From Przewalskia tangutica (Eukaryota > Streptophyta > Magnoliopsida > Solanales > Solanaceae): a DNA stretch of 64,000 nt. The translations under genes were made by a program, and so were the position numbers. Location: positions 65,501,794 to 65,565,793 of the forward strand of contig CM056733.1 of the NCBI GenBank assembly GCA_029844215.1, given 5' to 3'. The notes beneath the pieces are model-generated. The model searched no databases, was not told the DNA's origin, and worked only from the letters and a program-made list of their open reading frames with translations. Shown here one piece after another: positions 32,024 through 42,699 of the stretch (the first letter of the stretch is position 1; every line of letters begins with the position of its first letter).

Positions 32024-33526
32024 TGATGCACGGTAAGATGCGCACACTTTAAACGCAAGTGCACGTTATCGTGACAAGTAGTATAGTCTTGATAAGACCG
32101 AATATCGTCCTCAAGGATTAGGGTTCAATTACCAACTATCTATTTTTTTGGTATCTATTTGGTAAATTGATATTTAGATTTGTTGTTTTTAACTAAGGAT
32201 TATAAAAGCTATTTAACTAAAAGGGTTTACTTCAGTGATGATGAGAATAGGGCTTCCACGTCTCCTCACTATCCGCTTATGCTACTTATTAATGCAATAA
32301 CTTATGGTCTTCTTCTTTTGGAGAAAGCAGGTTCACTAAATCGTTTTATACTCCCGTTAGGGTTATATAAACACTCAACCCCAGTATTGCACCTTACCTA
32401 CCTTTCGGTGATAAGGATAACTCTATAGGAGGATTAAGAACAAGAACCTAGTTAACCGTCACGCACAATGCGCAAAATTAGGGTTTTAAGCCTCTCATTA
32501 ACGCTACATAAATAATTGAGGTATTTTCATCCCCAATCCAAGAATGTCTACCCAACTTACAGCATATTCAAAATCCCCCCCTTTCGGAATCTGATTAGAA
32601 ATCATATAGTGATAATTAGTTGTCAATTAATTACCAAGAATTCAACTCAAATATTGGATAGATCTCAACAAGAAGAAGAATAACCATAAGCATGCATTAA
32701 ATCATAACATAAGTTTCTAGAGATTCAACATGGAAAGCCCTATAGAGGAATTAGTTCCTAGCCATTGACATGACAAGAACTAATCCCATGTTCATCATAC
32801 AAAAACTGAAATAAAGTAAAGAAAAGGAAAAGAAAAATACTTAAGAATGAGTCTCCAAGCCAAGCATCCAAGGGTTGTGTTGTGGAATATTTACAAGATG
32901 GATTGGTGGGAGGATGGATGTAGAATAGTGAATGGTGGAATGGAGAATGAATAATTCTTCTAATGATGTAGAGTATTTATAGCCAAAGAATCCTTTTGGT
33001 GAAGGGTTAGGGATTTGTAGGAAAGGAAAAGTTATTAGAATCCTTTTAGGTAAGGGTTTTAAGGTAGGAAAAGTTATCCCTTTAGGTAGGAAAAGTAATC
33101 CCTTTAGGATTCTGAAAACATGTCAAATCGCCCACTTCTTAATTCAAGGCCGCTGCCCTCATCGGTGCGGCTACCAAATTCAAAGAATCTCGGGACTTTC
33201 AAGACTTTAAGGCGTCGCGCCGCCATGCGTCGCGGCTCCGGTGACGTTTTTCTGGCAGATTCTGTTTCGTCGTCATTTTTCCGTCCGGACTTCGTCGGAT
33301 CTCCTCTATAATTCCCGAAACTTCTTAGACTTCATTTCTTGGCCCTTTTTGTGTGCAATTTCATCTCATTTATGCTCATTTCATCTACTTTTCGTCATTT
33401 CTCCATTTTTGACCGCTGTGACACAAAAGAAAGGAAAACGACCCTAATACTATACTAAACATAAATAAAATGAGTAAAATACTAATTAAAAATGACTCAA
33501 AAAGTGTATATAAAATACATCGATCA
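32024..33526 (-). repeat. 5' LTR of A
   Basis: 1503 bp, TGATGCACGG...ATCGATCA on the plus strand, followed by the TSD GTAGT. Matches the 3' LTR except in a tract at about 33124-33240. Confidence 0.92.
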
Positions 33527-33531
33527 GTAGT

Positions 33532-34586
33532 GACATGAAAAGATTGATAATACATTATTATCAAATTGTTTTCAAATAAATGAATGTGACAAATGTGTCT
33601 ACATTAAAGAGTGTAATAATGCATATGTCATTATATGCTTGTATGTGGATGATATGCTGATTATGGGAACAAATAAGGATGTAATTAACCAAATTAAGAA
33701 GATGTTGTATGCCGCTTTCGATCTGAAAGATATGGGAATAGCGGATGTCATTTTTGGTATTAGAATTCAAAGGAATTCTGAGGGTTATATATTAACTCAA
33801 TCCCATTATGTTGAGAAGGTCTTTAGAAAATTTGGACACTATGATGATAGACCGGTTGTTACGCCATTTGATTCCGCTTGTCATCTTAAGAAGAATGAAG
33901 GTGAAAGTGTGTCTCAATTGGAGTACACACAAGTTCTTGGAAGCTTGAATTACATAATGAATTGTACAAGACCGGATTTAGCATATAATGTGAGCCGACT
34001 TAGTCGATACTCACATAATCCTGGAAATGATCATTGGTTTGCACTAATAAGGGCACTACGATATCTAAAGCATACAATGAACTATAAGTTGCATCATACA
34101 AAATATTTTCATGTGTTAGAAAGATATTGTGATGCTAATTGGATTTCCAACCATTCAGAAAGTAAGTCCACAGGTGGTTATGTATTTACACTTGGTGGAG
34201 CGTCGATATCTTGTAAATCATCAAAGCAAACGGTGAATACATGATCAACTATGGAAGCAGAGTTTATAGCCTTGGATAAAGCTGTCGAAGAGACAAAATA
34301 GCTCAGAAACTTCCTAGAAGGTATTCCGTTATGGACAAAGCCTGTGACAGCCATTTGCATACATTGTGATAATATGACTTCCCTGACGAGGGAAAAGAAT
34401 CAAATATACAATGGCAAGTCAAGCCATATAAGACGACATCATAATACAATACGAAGCTTGCTGAAGAGTGGAATTATATCCATTGATTATGTAAAGTCCA
34501 ATATAGCGGATCCCCTGACAAAAGACCTTAACAGAGAGCAAGTCGTATTTACATCGAGGGTAATGGGCTTAAAGCCAATACAATGA
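33532..34586 (+). pseudogene. RT C-terminal half and RNase H of B2
   Basis: After element A the RT resumes (ECDKCVYIK in pieces). A 201-codon frame, 33639-34244, then starts at the catalytic YVDD (LYVDDMLIMG). It runs through DMGIADVIFGI, LGSLNYIMNCTRPDLAYNVSRLSRY and HWFALIRALRYLKHT. RNase H follows with RYCDANWISNHSESKSTGGYVFTLGG. A stop at 34244 interrupts STMEAEFIAL, and the frame 34344-34586 holds HIRRHHNTIRSLL and IADPLTKDL, the normal end of copia pol. Only two or three breaks are seen, fewer than in integrase. Confidence 0.88.
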
Positions 34587-35180
34587 TTCGTTAACTGGTT
34601 GAAACCTAACCTTCAGAATTAGAGATCCCATGGTTTAGGTTCAATAGGAAAACTAGTTGGGGAAGACTCAAGGAGCATAAAACACACATATGCTTATTCT
34701 TATGGTGTACTAAGTGTGTTAATCCGTTGATGTTTTAAGGGATGAATATATTATTCTTAATAATAATGATAGTCATTATGGTGGGATAGTACAGACTATT
34801 CCTTATTAGTATTACCTATGTGAGATTAATGTGAGGTCGCATATGGGAGAATCGATATGGCTACGTTCTCTAGAAATTATCATGAAGAATGAGTTGTTCA
34901 CGATCGAAATGAACACAACCGTAAGAATTGAAATATGTTGATATGATGTGTGTGATACTTGTATTGGTTTACTACAAAACGTGAATAGTTCAAGACATAC
35001 GTTCACTATTTCACAAGTAGACCCGATAGGTATTCACTACGAACGGTTCAAGTTCAAAAGACATCATTTCTGATGCATGCCATATCGCGTTTTACAGAAA
35101 TAACGATAAGTTCCTCTTTATCTTATTTCCTATCCACATGTGGGGTATTGTTAGATGTGTGAATAGAAAATGTGGGGTAT
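34587..35180 (+). other. 3' untranslated region of B2 with duplicated purine tract
   Basis: Non-coding. Two copies of ATGTGGGGTATT(G/A)TT(A/G)G lie at 35139-35155 and 35170-35186, 31 bp apart. The second overlaps the LTR start. Either could be the polypurine tract. Confidence 0.6.
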
Positions 35181-35739
35181 TATTGGAACTTGTAGAAAAA
35201 TAAGAGTAAACTGATAAAAAATGACTTCGGAAAATATTGGTCGAAGCGCCACGGCGCCCACGGTGAGGGCCGCGGCGCCACTGGTCCAGTGAGCACGGGA
35301 AATAATCCCGTGATTAGGGTCGCGGCGCCTGATTTCCAGAGAGTTACTGGAATCCCGAAGTGAATTAGGGATGCAGTGCTTTGAGTGAGGGTCGCGGCGC
35401 CGCTGGCAAACGCCGCGACGCTAAGGGACGAGGGCTGCGGCGCTACTCCAACGGTAATTTTCAAAATTGTCCAATAGTTGCGTCTCTTCCCATGGGTCAC
35501 AACCTTTAGAGTGAAAAACTGCCATGGACGAAAATTAATGCTATAAAAGCATGTTGATCACTTATTTGAAGATACACAATACTCAATACATTACAATCTA
35601 TCATTAATACAATTAATGATCCATGATTGTTGCTCAATCTTCTTCTTCTTCCTCAAAAGACATTTTCTGGAAAAACACATAAAGTAAATTCGTCAGGGAT
35701 CAAGTTCTCGTGCAAGAACCTGAACCAGATAGTTGTATC
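35181..35739 (+). repeat. 3' LTR of B2, truncated at its right end
   Basis: Starts TATTGGAACTT and matches the B1 LTR to AGTTGTATC (35731-35739). There B1 continues CTCAAGATAG while this copy runs into pectinesterase sequence. TATAAAAG at 35542-35549. Confidence 0.82.
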
Positions 35740-35876
35740 TTGATACCCATCGAACTTGCATCTATAGAACGTAACGTGGTCAGCTGAAATACTCGCCGCA
35801 AATTCTTGATGCATGGATGGTCCAGCAGTGTTTTGGAATGTGATATCTTGTGCAACGAACCCATAGTCGTGTATAT
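35740..35876 (-). pseudogene. Pectin methylesterase exon fragment
   Basis: On the minus strand 46 uninterrupted codons read DYGFVAQDITFQNTAGP, then ISADHVTFYRCKFDGYQ. This is the well-conserved pectinesterase block (GF.A.DITF.NTAGP, then SD...FYRC...GYQDTLY) near the first catalytic Gln/Asp of the PF01095 beta-helix. Pectin methylesterases de-methylate cell-wall pectin. The exon opens after a plausible acceptor (pyrimidine run then ACAG at 35877-35880 on the minus strand). It ends where a copia B LTR begins, before the rest of the catalytic domain. No other exon is present, so it is a gene fragment. Confidence 0.88.
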
Positions 35877-35935
35877 CTGTTTTGACCCAACAACAAAAAA
35901 AAAGAATATTATTTTAACTTTTAAGTGTATTTTCA
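35877..35935 (-). other. Intron-like sequence beside the pectinesterase exon
   Basis: T-rich on the minus strand, ending in the likely splice acceptor. No coding content. Confidence 0.45.
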
Positions 35936-36129
35936 TGATAATCCAAAAAAAAACTAGTACTATTATAGAATATTCTTCATATATTCGTCATATATTATGT
36001 AATTATGAATATTGTATATTTATGGTATATTAGGATCCTTACCGAATTAGAACTCCTATATTGTACACACTATATATATATCTAGTAATAATGAGAATAC
36101 TCACTAAGAGAAATTATTACAATCTTACA
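35936..36129 (+). repeat. Small copia LTR (about 194 bp)
   Basis: An AT-rich segment runs from about TGATAATCC to ATCTTACA and ends exactly before a tRNA-Met primer site. Start uncertain. It probably inserted in the pectinesterase intron. Confidence 0.5.
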
Positions 36130-36143
36130 TGGTATCATAAGCC
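36130..36143 (+). other. Primer binding site of the small copia element
   Basis: TGGTATCATAAGCC, close to the copia consensus TGGTATCAGAGCC. About 60 bp of leader follow before Athila element C interrupts. Confidence 0.7.
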
Positions 36144-36202
36144 AAAACCCCAGGGTCTCTCTAAGAGTGTCTTCCCCCACTCTCTTCTCCCTGGCCGATG
36201 GT

Positions 36203-37490
36203 TGTTAGCCGATTTCCAATTGCTTACACAAGTGTACGTATTTTTACAAGTAATATAGTCTGTAAGACCGAATATCGTCCACAAAGACTTGTTTTCAATT
36301 ACCGAACATCTACTCTATGTTATCTATTTGGCTAACGATAGTTTGTTTGAGTTTTTTATCTAACACTACTAGCTAAAGTAATTGCAAGAGTTAAACTAAG
36401 TATGCTTTGGTTTAAATCAGTTATGGTGGAAATATGGCTTCCAATCTCCTCAACTATCCACTCTTTCACGTGTTACTGCAATGTTAATGATTCTTCTTCT
36501 TATTAAGATAGTAGGTTAACTAATCTGTCATCATATTCCGGTTAGGACATACGAGAGCTCAACCTTGTGCAGAAACCTTCTATATTTCTATGATATATTT
36601 TATCACACAGGAGGATTAAGAACAATAACCTTAAATACTACACAAGTATCGGGGTACTTTCGTCCACGATTTTAATCTATGTCTAGACAACTACAACATA
36701 TTCAAATCATCTCGATTCGAAATCATATAAGTAATGACAATTAATGGTCAGTTAATTATCAAGCAATCAAAACAATATTGAATAGATCTTAATCTGCTGA
36801 AGAAGAAATCAATAACTATGCATTAACTATATGAAAGAGTTTCAAGAAGATTCAATTGAGAAACCCTACTAAAGTAATTAGCTCCTAAACATTGTCATGT
36901 CAAGAACTAATACAAAATTCAACATAAACTGAATTAAAATAAAGAAAGGAAAAGAACTTGAATGTAGTCTCCAATTGTGTTCTCCAATTCTTGTCTTGTG
37001 ATGTGTGTTATGAGATCTGAGGTGTGTCCCTTATAAAATCTGTCCCAAGGGTTTAAATATGCTGCAAAAATTGTATGCCCTGAACCCTTCTGCCCCTGGC
37101 CAATTTCACATCGGATCTGGAAAAACACGCCTCGGCTGGCGCCGTGGCTCCGGAAAACCTGAGAACAAATCAGATCACGCAGCACATTCAGTGCCACGGC
37201 GCCAGCGACATCCTTTGCCCATTTTTCGGTTTTTCATCATTTTCTCGTCCGGACTTCGTCTGATTTCTTCTATACTTCCCGGGACTTCTTAGGCTTCATT
37301 TCTTAGCCCTTTTAGTGTGCAATTCCATCTCAATTAAGCTCATTTCATCTTCTTTTTGACATTTCTCCATTTGGAACCGATGTGACTCAAAAGAAAGAAA
37401 AACAGACCTAATACTATACTAAACACAAACGAAATGAGTAAAATACTAACTAAAAATGAATAAAAAAGTGTATACAAAATATGCCTAACA
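36203..37490 (-). repeat. 3' LTR of C (1288 bp)
   Basis: TGTTAGCC to CCTAACA, followed by AATACCCCAAACTTAACC, the minus-strand polypurine tract. Contains the internal GC-rich GGCGCC patch at 37135-37210. Confidence 0.88.
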
Positions 37491-38732
37491 AATACCCCAA
37501 ACTTAACCTTTGTTCGCCCTCGAGTAAAGATCAAAACAAAATCAAAGAAACACAAGAAAATGACTCAAAGACTCTGATCAAGTAGCTGCACCAAGGTTAC
37601 TTAGAAAAGCATGAATGTCAGTTGGGATAATATGTTTGAACATACATAGTATGAATTCTTAGCAATCTAGAATTTCAAGTTAGATATTTCGTAAATTCAA
37701 TTGTATCATAATCAATGGAAACATAAACACCTAACCTATGCATGTCAATTTCATTCCATCTTTCCCAAAATGCTATAGATCTATTTACTTGCTATTCTCC
37801 ACTAATCATAGACATACACATTAGAGATCATCAGGACTTTCAAGGGTTGTACTGTAGGCTTAGGCAGGGGTAGATAAAAGTAGACATTTAGGCTCAAATT
37901 ACATACCATAAACATTTTTTCATTCAACTCCTTTTTTCCTTCTTGTAATTTTCTTTTCAGTCTCATACCTATTTTATCCCCTCTTTTCTTTTGAGAGAAT
38001 GAGACACATTATAAATAACAAGCACCCCCAAACTTAGGCTTTTGCATATTTTGCATTGGGGTACATCAAATTTTCACTCTCTTTTTATTGCTTTCTTCAA
38101 CACTTTTCATCCCAAGAATTTTCAACTTTTGACTTATGGCAAAACTTAGAGAATCATAGGGTGTCAAACAAAGATATTATTTTAGGCTAAAAGGGACTGA
38201 CTAGTGATACAATTTATGTCAGGGTATATAATGAATGGTAAGAAGAACTATCAAATAAATGTCTGAATCATCTCCCTAAACATATACATCTCAACTATTT
38301 CGCCTCAAATAACAAGCAAACATATTTTCTAGACATTTTTTTAACCTTTCTTTCCATAACTGACACACATAGGCTAAGCACAAATATCCCAAATAATTAG
38401 ATGTCATAAATTTTTGGCATATCTATCTTAAGCACACATATTTTTGCTTTCTATTCCATTACATTATCCCACTTAATCCATTAGATATCTTCAGCAACTA
38501 CAACATGCTTGATCCATAAAACAAAATTACGACTCAAAAACACAAAAACAAATAACCAAAAGGACAACGGAAAGACTCAAAACAAAAGACAAAGTAAGAT
38601 CCCTCCAAACTTGATTGGCACGTTGTCCCTAATGTGTAAAGACTGAAAATTAAAAGGACAACTTACAGACACAAAACAACGGTCACAACGGAGGTCTGGG
38701 GGAAGAATTTTTGAAATTGCACAGCTTGGGAC
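37491..38732 (-). other. 3' non-coding internal region of C
   Basis: No gene. It shares with A and D the CACCCCCAAACTTAGGC word (about 38024) and other text in the same order. Cut by D after GGGAC. Confidence 0.7.
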
Positions 38733-39983
38733 TGTTAGCGATTTATCCACACGCTTAACGCAAGTGCATGTATCATGACAAGTAATATAGTCTGGGTAAG
38801 ACCGAATATCGTCCTCATGGATTAGTGTTCAATTACCAATTTCTATCTTATGGTATCTATTTGGTGATTGATATTTTGATGGTTATTTGTATCTATGACT
38901 ACTAAATAATTATAAAAGTTAACTAAATTACTTTACTTAAATCAGATATGGTGGAAATAGGGCTTCCAATCTCATCAGCTATCCGCTCGCTTTAATCTTT
39001 AATGCAATGATAAAGGTTCTTCTTTTATATTGAGATAGCAGGTTAACTAAGCCGTTTTATATTCCGGTTAGGATATATAAACACTCAACCCCGATACAAA
39101 ATCCTTCTATCTTTCGATGATAAGATTTACCACAAAGGAGGATTAAGAACAACAACCTATCAAACTACACAAGTATATGGGTACTTTCGTCCACGATTTT
39201 AACCTATGTTTATTCAACTATAGCATATTCACAAACTCCCCTTTCGGGTCTCGATTAGAAATCATATATGTGATGATAATTAGTGATCAATTAATTACCA
39301 AGCAATCAAAGCAATTATTGAATAAATCTCAACTATATAAAGAAGAAACCAAACCATGCATTAAATCATAAAACGAGGTTCAAGTGATTTGAATGGAAAA
39401 CCCTAATTAAAGTTTAGCTCCTAGCCATATACATGCTAAGAACTAAAAGATTATCCAACATAAACTGAAAAATAAATAAAGTAAGAAAAAGAATTACTCA
39501 AGAACAAGCCTCCAATCTTGAAGTTTTCAAGAACTATGTGTTGTGTAGAGTTAGGGATTGTGGAACACTTCAAAAATCTGCCCTAAGGTCTTTTTATATC
39601 CTCAAAAAATGTTCCCAAATTTTCTCTCTTGGTCTTGGCCCATTCCCATTCGGATTTGGCTGAAAATCCGCGTAGGCGCCACGGCCCTGAGACCGGCGCC
39701 GTGGCGCCGAAACTCCTGCGACTCGTCAGATTTTTGGGCGCCGTGGCGCTGCTTTCGCTTCTAGAGTGGCGCCACGGCGCCTCCCTATCCTTCGTCCGGG
39801 GTGCTGCTTTTCGTCTCTTTTGGCTCTGGAACCTCTGTTTCTGCCCTGTTTTTGCTTCTTTTCGCCAATATGCCATTTTAAACCACTGTGACTCAAAAGA
39901 AGGAAAATCTATACTAACATGACACGTATTTGTACAAAAATGGGCCAAAGACTAACTAAAGATGACTCAAAAGGTGTATATAA
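38733..39983 (-). repeat. 3' LTR of D, inner end missing
   Basis: Nearly identical to 45234-46480 up to GTGTATATAA, then diverges into GTAAAGATGAG. About 14 bp of LTR end and the adjacent purine tract are missing. Confidence 0.88.
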
Positions 39984-40933
39984 GTAAAGATGAGAAATAG
40001 AGACAAAGACACGAAAGAAAAGAAAATAAAAGGACTCAAAGACACTGATCAATCTGCTGCACAATTGCCATTAGAAAAGCATGAAGGTTAGTAGGATAAT
40101 ATGCAGGAACATATATCATGAATTTTTAGCATTCTAAAACTCTTAAGTCAGATATTTCGCAAATTCAATTCAATAATTCTCAATGGACGTAAGAACACTT
40201 AACATATGCATGCCAATATCAAAATTGTATGGCCTGTTTACTTGCTATTCTCCACTAATCATGGGTACACATACTAGAGATCTTCAGGACTTTTCAGGGT
40301 TGTAATGTAGATTTAGGCAGGGGTAGGTAAAAAAATAGGCATTTAGGCTCAACTTGCGTACCATAAGCTCTTTTTCTTTCAACTCTTCCATTTTCTTTTG
40401 ATTTCTTCTTTAATCTCGTACCTATATTTCCCCTCTTTTTGTTTAGAGAGAATAAAGTGCATTGTGAATAACAGGCACCCCCAAACTTAAGTTTTTTTTT
40501 TCCATTGGGGTACATCAAAAAAAATTCACTTCTCTTTTAGTCATTTTTCAACACTTTTCATTCCAAACATCTTAATTTACCACTTATGGCACAATTATGG
40601 AATTATAGGGTGTCAAAGAAAGATATTATTTTTGGCTCAAATGGGCTGACTAGGGATACAATTTTAATGTCAGGGATATGCAATGAATATTAAGAAAGGG
40701 CTAACAAAGAAATGCGTGAGTCATATCCCTAACATATATATCCTAACTATTTCGCCTCAAATAACAAGTAAGCAGACTCATAGGCTTAATCATTAACAAA
40801 TGCATAAATCAAGCAAGATACCCCAAATAATTTGATTTCAAGAATTCTTGGCATATCTAACTTAAGCGTTCAGATTTTCTGCTTCTAATTTCATTACATT
40901 ATCCCACTTTACTTCATTAGGCATTTCAAGTAA
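39984..40933 (-). other. 3' non-coding region of D
   Basis: No gene seen. Similar in words and order to the 3' regions of A and C (for example CAGGCACCCCCAAACTTAAG near 40470). Confidence 0.65.
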
Positions 40934-41811
40934 CTAAAGCATGCATGATGTCACAGGAGATTGACCCTTCTCATATGTATCAGTAACTAAGGTTGGGACT
41001 CCATGTCTAGCACATAAAGTGCAAATGAGAGATCCATGTCCCAACCCACATGTAGTGGTAAACCTGCTGATTTCTCTAATGCTCTGCACTATCTCTTTTC
41101 CGACGTCAATCGTCTTCCCCGTCATGATTCTATACACCATTTTTATTCTATCTGTCGGCACTCACGGTGAAGCGTCGATGGAATCAAAGTGGCACGACGT
41201 AAGTACAACCAACCTTGATTGTTTTTTGAACCGACATCCGCCACCCTTGCTCCATTTCGTGCAATCTTATATTCAGCCCCTGGGTAGCATAATGTAGCTG
41301 CGAAGGTATCCCAATCGATGTGGCTGGCATCTCTAGACCAACCTGTGAAATGATTTCGGTTATAGCCTCGTTCTTCAGCACCTGTTGTCCTCAATATTTC
41401 GTTCACCACATCAGCCGTCACAGGCACATACTGCCCTCTCACAAAACATCTACCATCTGTCTGTTCTGGATAGTTTGCATAGAATTCTTTCACCATGATA
41501 GTGTTCTGCGATACTATTTTCTTCGGATTGACGAATCTCTTCCACCCATTTGCCTCTATCATCGCCCGAATCGGCTCATAGACATCTCCATCCTCAAATG
41601 GCTCCCTATGGTACTCTATTTCTCTATCAGGTATCAAGGTTCTAGTACTAAGCTTGTTATATCTGTCTTTTTCCTTTTTACTAGCGAACCTAGTGGTATC
41701 ATATTGTGGAACGGAGGTGGATGCGGAAGCTCTTTTTTTTTCTGGCAGACATTCTTGAGAAATTTGGGCAGCGTTTCTTTTGTTTTTATGAGGTTGCCCA
41801 ACAACTCTCAA
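40934..41811 (-). pseudogene. Transposase_32 / env-like ORF of D
   Basis: A 222-codon frame (41811-41143) and, after a frameshift near 41180, a second frame (41161-40934) make one domain. Segments in order are YDTTRFASKKEKDRYNKL, LIPDREIEY, MIEANGWKRFV, IMVKEFYANY, CFVRGQYVPVTADVVNEIL, WDTFAATLCYPGAEYKI, LYLRRATLIPSTLH and, in the second frame, DRIKMVYRIMTGKTIDVGKEIVQ and GHGSLICTLCARHGV. This matches the widespread 'putative plant transposon protein' domain (Pfam Transposase_32) found in Athila and SIRE env-like ORFs. Function is unknown. The N-terminal basic stretch (KNKRNAAQ, EKKRASAS) may be a nuclear signal. One frameshift disables it here. Confidence 0.75.
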
Positions 41812-41819
41812 TCACACAA

Positions 41820-42257
41820 TCAACACAGCAGCACAAACACAACAATACACAATACAATTCAACCCCCAACTACACCCCAATAACGAGTACAACACTCCAC
41901 AACAACTGGCCATCAACAATCTCCCACATACAGCACAATACCCAACAATAAATTTCACACCCCAAGCTTATGAATTACCTCTCTTAATTGCTTCGAAATT
42001 TCAAGAAAAATTATGAATGTTACCTTGGAAAGTGTTCTTCACAACTTTTCCTGTTCCTAGTGATGAAATGAAGCAATGGAATGAGGATTGTTGTTTATAA
42101 TGGTTATGAGTGCAAGGAATTGAAGGAGTTTGGTTGAGATTGGGTGTGGTTTATGGAAGATTTGAGTGGAAGAAGTTAATTTCGTTGGTTTTGGAGAGTT
42201 TAGGTGTTTTGGGTTTTGTGTGGGAGAAGACAATTCGACTTGGGGCTTTTATTTTTT
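41820..42257 (-). other. Region upstream of the Transposase_32-like ORF in D
   Basis: Non-coding on both strands as far as I can see. On the plus strand, 41815-41960 is a CA-rich, T-poor run (ACAACA.. words). On the minus strand it could be the leader or a promoter region for the ORF. Confidence 0.4.
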
Positions 42258-42274
42258 TTCAAACTTTCCGTCGC

Positions 42275-42440
42275 GGCGCCACGGCCCTGAGATTGGCGCC
42301 GTGGCGACCAAACTTCTGAGACTCTCTGGACTTCCAGCGCCATGGCCTTGAGATTGGCGCCGTGTCGCCCAAATTTCTGTGGCTCACTGATTTTCCGGCG
42401 CCATGACCCTGAGATTGGGCGCCGTGGCGCTGCACTCTTT
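42275..42440. repeat. 61 bp GC-rich tandem repeat with GGCGCC words
   Basis: The units start at GCGCCA(C/T)GG.CC.TGAGA, positions 42276, 42337 and 42398 (61 bp apart), about 2.7 copies. Each carries an inverted pair GGCGCCA...GGCGCCG. A very similar unit (GGCGCCACGGCCCTGAGACC) is in both D LTRs at about 39675 and 46174. Confidence 0.85.
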
Positions 42441-42558
42441 TTCTCCCTTTTCGTTTTGTGCTCCACATTTTTGTACTTGTACCTAGCATCACAAAATCCA
42501 CAACAATACCAGACGTGAGACTGTTCTAACTAAGCTAAAAATGCATAAATTTAAAACC

Positions 42559-42574
42559 TTGGGTTGCATCCCAA
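42559..42574 (-). other. Conserved hairpin of D
   Basis: TTGGG-TTGCAT-CCCAA, followed by AAGTAGCGCTGTCTTTAACG. Same position relative to protease as in C. Confidence 0.65.
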
Positions 42575-42699
42575 GTAGCGCTGTCTTTAACGTCTTGTAG
42601 CCGGACGCAAGTTCCTTATGAAGAAGCCTGGGGTAATTTAACCCCACAGCATATCCATTTCATGATCATCTTTCTTTTTAGCCTTCTATTTGTATTTTT

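Larger units (their letters stand above)
27983..33526 (-). mobile_element. Athila-like Ty3/gypsy element A, complete but non-autonomous (5544 bp)
   Basis: Two LTRs (27983-29477 and 32024-33526) start TGATGCACGG and end GATCA, flanked by exact GTAGT duplications inside the RT of copia B2. The primer site complementary to tRNA-Asp lies next to the right-hand LTR, so the element reads on the minus strand. The internal region is only about 2.5 kb and contains just the C-terminal piece of gag and a conserved hairpin. There is no protease, RT, RNase H or integrase. It resembles the non-autonomous, gag-remnant derivatives of Athila-type elements. LTR pairs are very alike except in one GC-rich tract. 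Confidence 0.92.
24273..35739 (+). mobile_element. Copia family B, copy B2, interrupted by Athila element A
   Basis: It carries a partial 5' LTR (from mid-LTR), leader, gag, protease, integrase and the first half of RT up to 27982. After element A come the second half of RT, RNase H, a 600 bp 3' UTR and a 3' LTR ending at 35739. The RT frame is split at the conserved SLYGLKQAPK(QW) motif. The right side resumes at 33527 with the target duplication GTAGT and a WHEK-type continuation. The order is copia. The gag type (UBN2-like, WK.F..L) and the downstream RNase H with .CDANW are like the Tork/TAR-type elements, but I do not insist on a lineage. Confidence 0.88.

Noticed and set aside
35700..35936. 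78-codon minus-strand frame at the pectinesterase site
   Set aside because: It is in the wrong frame; the pectinesterase motifs are in a neighbouring minus-strand frame.
41320..41883. 187-codon plus-strand frame
   Set aside because: Antisense shadow of the Transposase_32-like ORF of D, which has the recognisable motifs on the minus strand.
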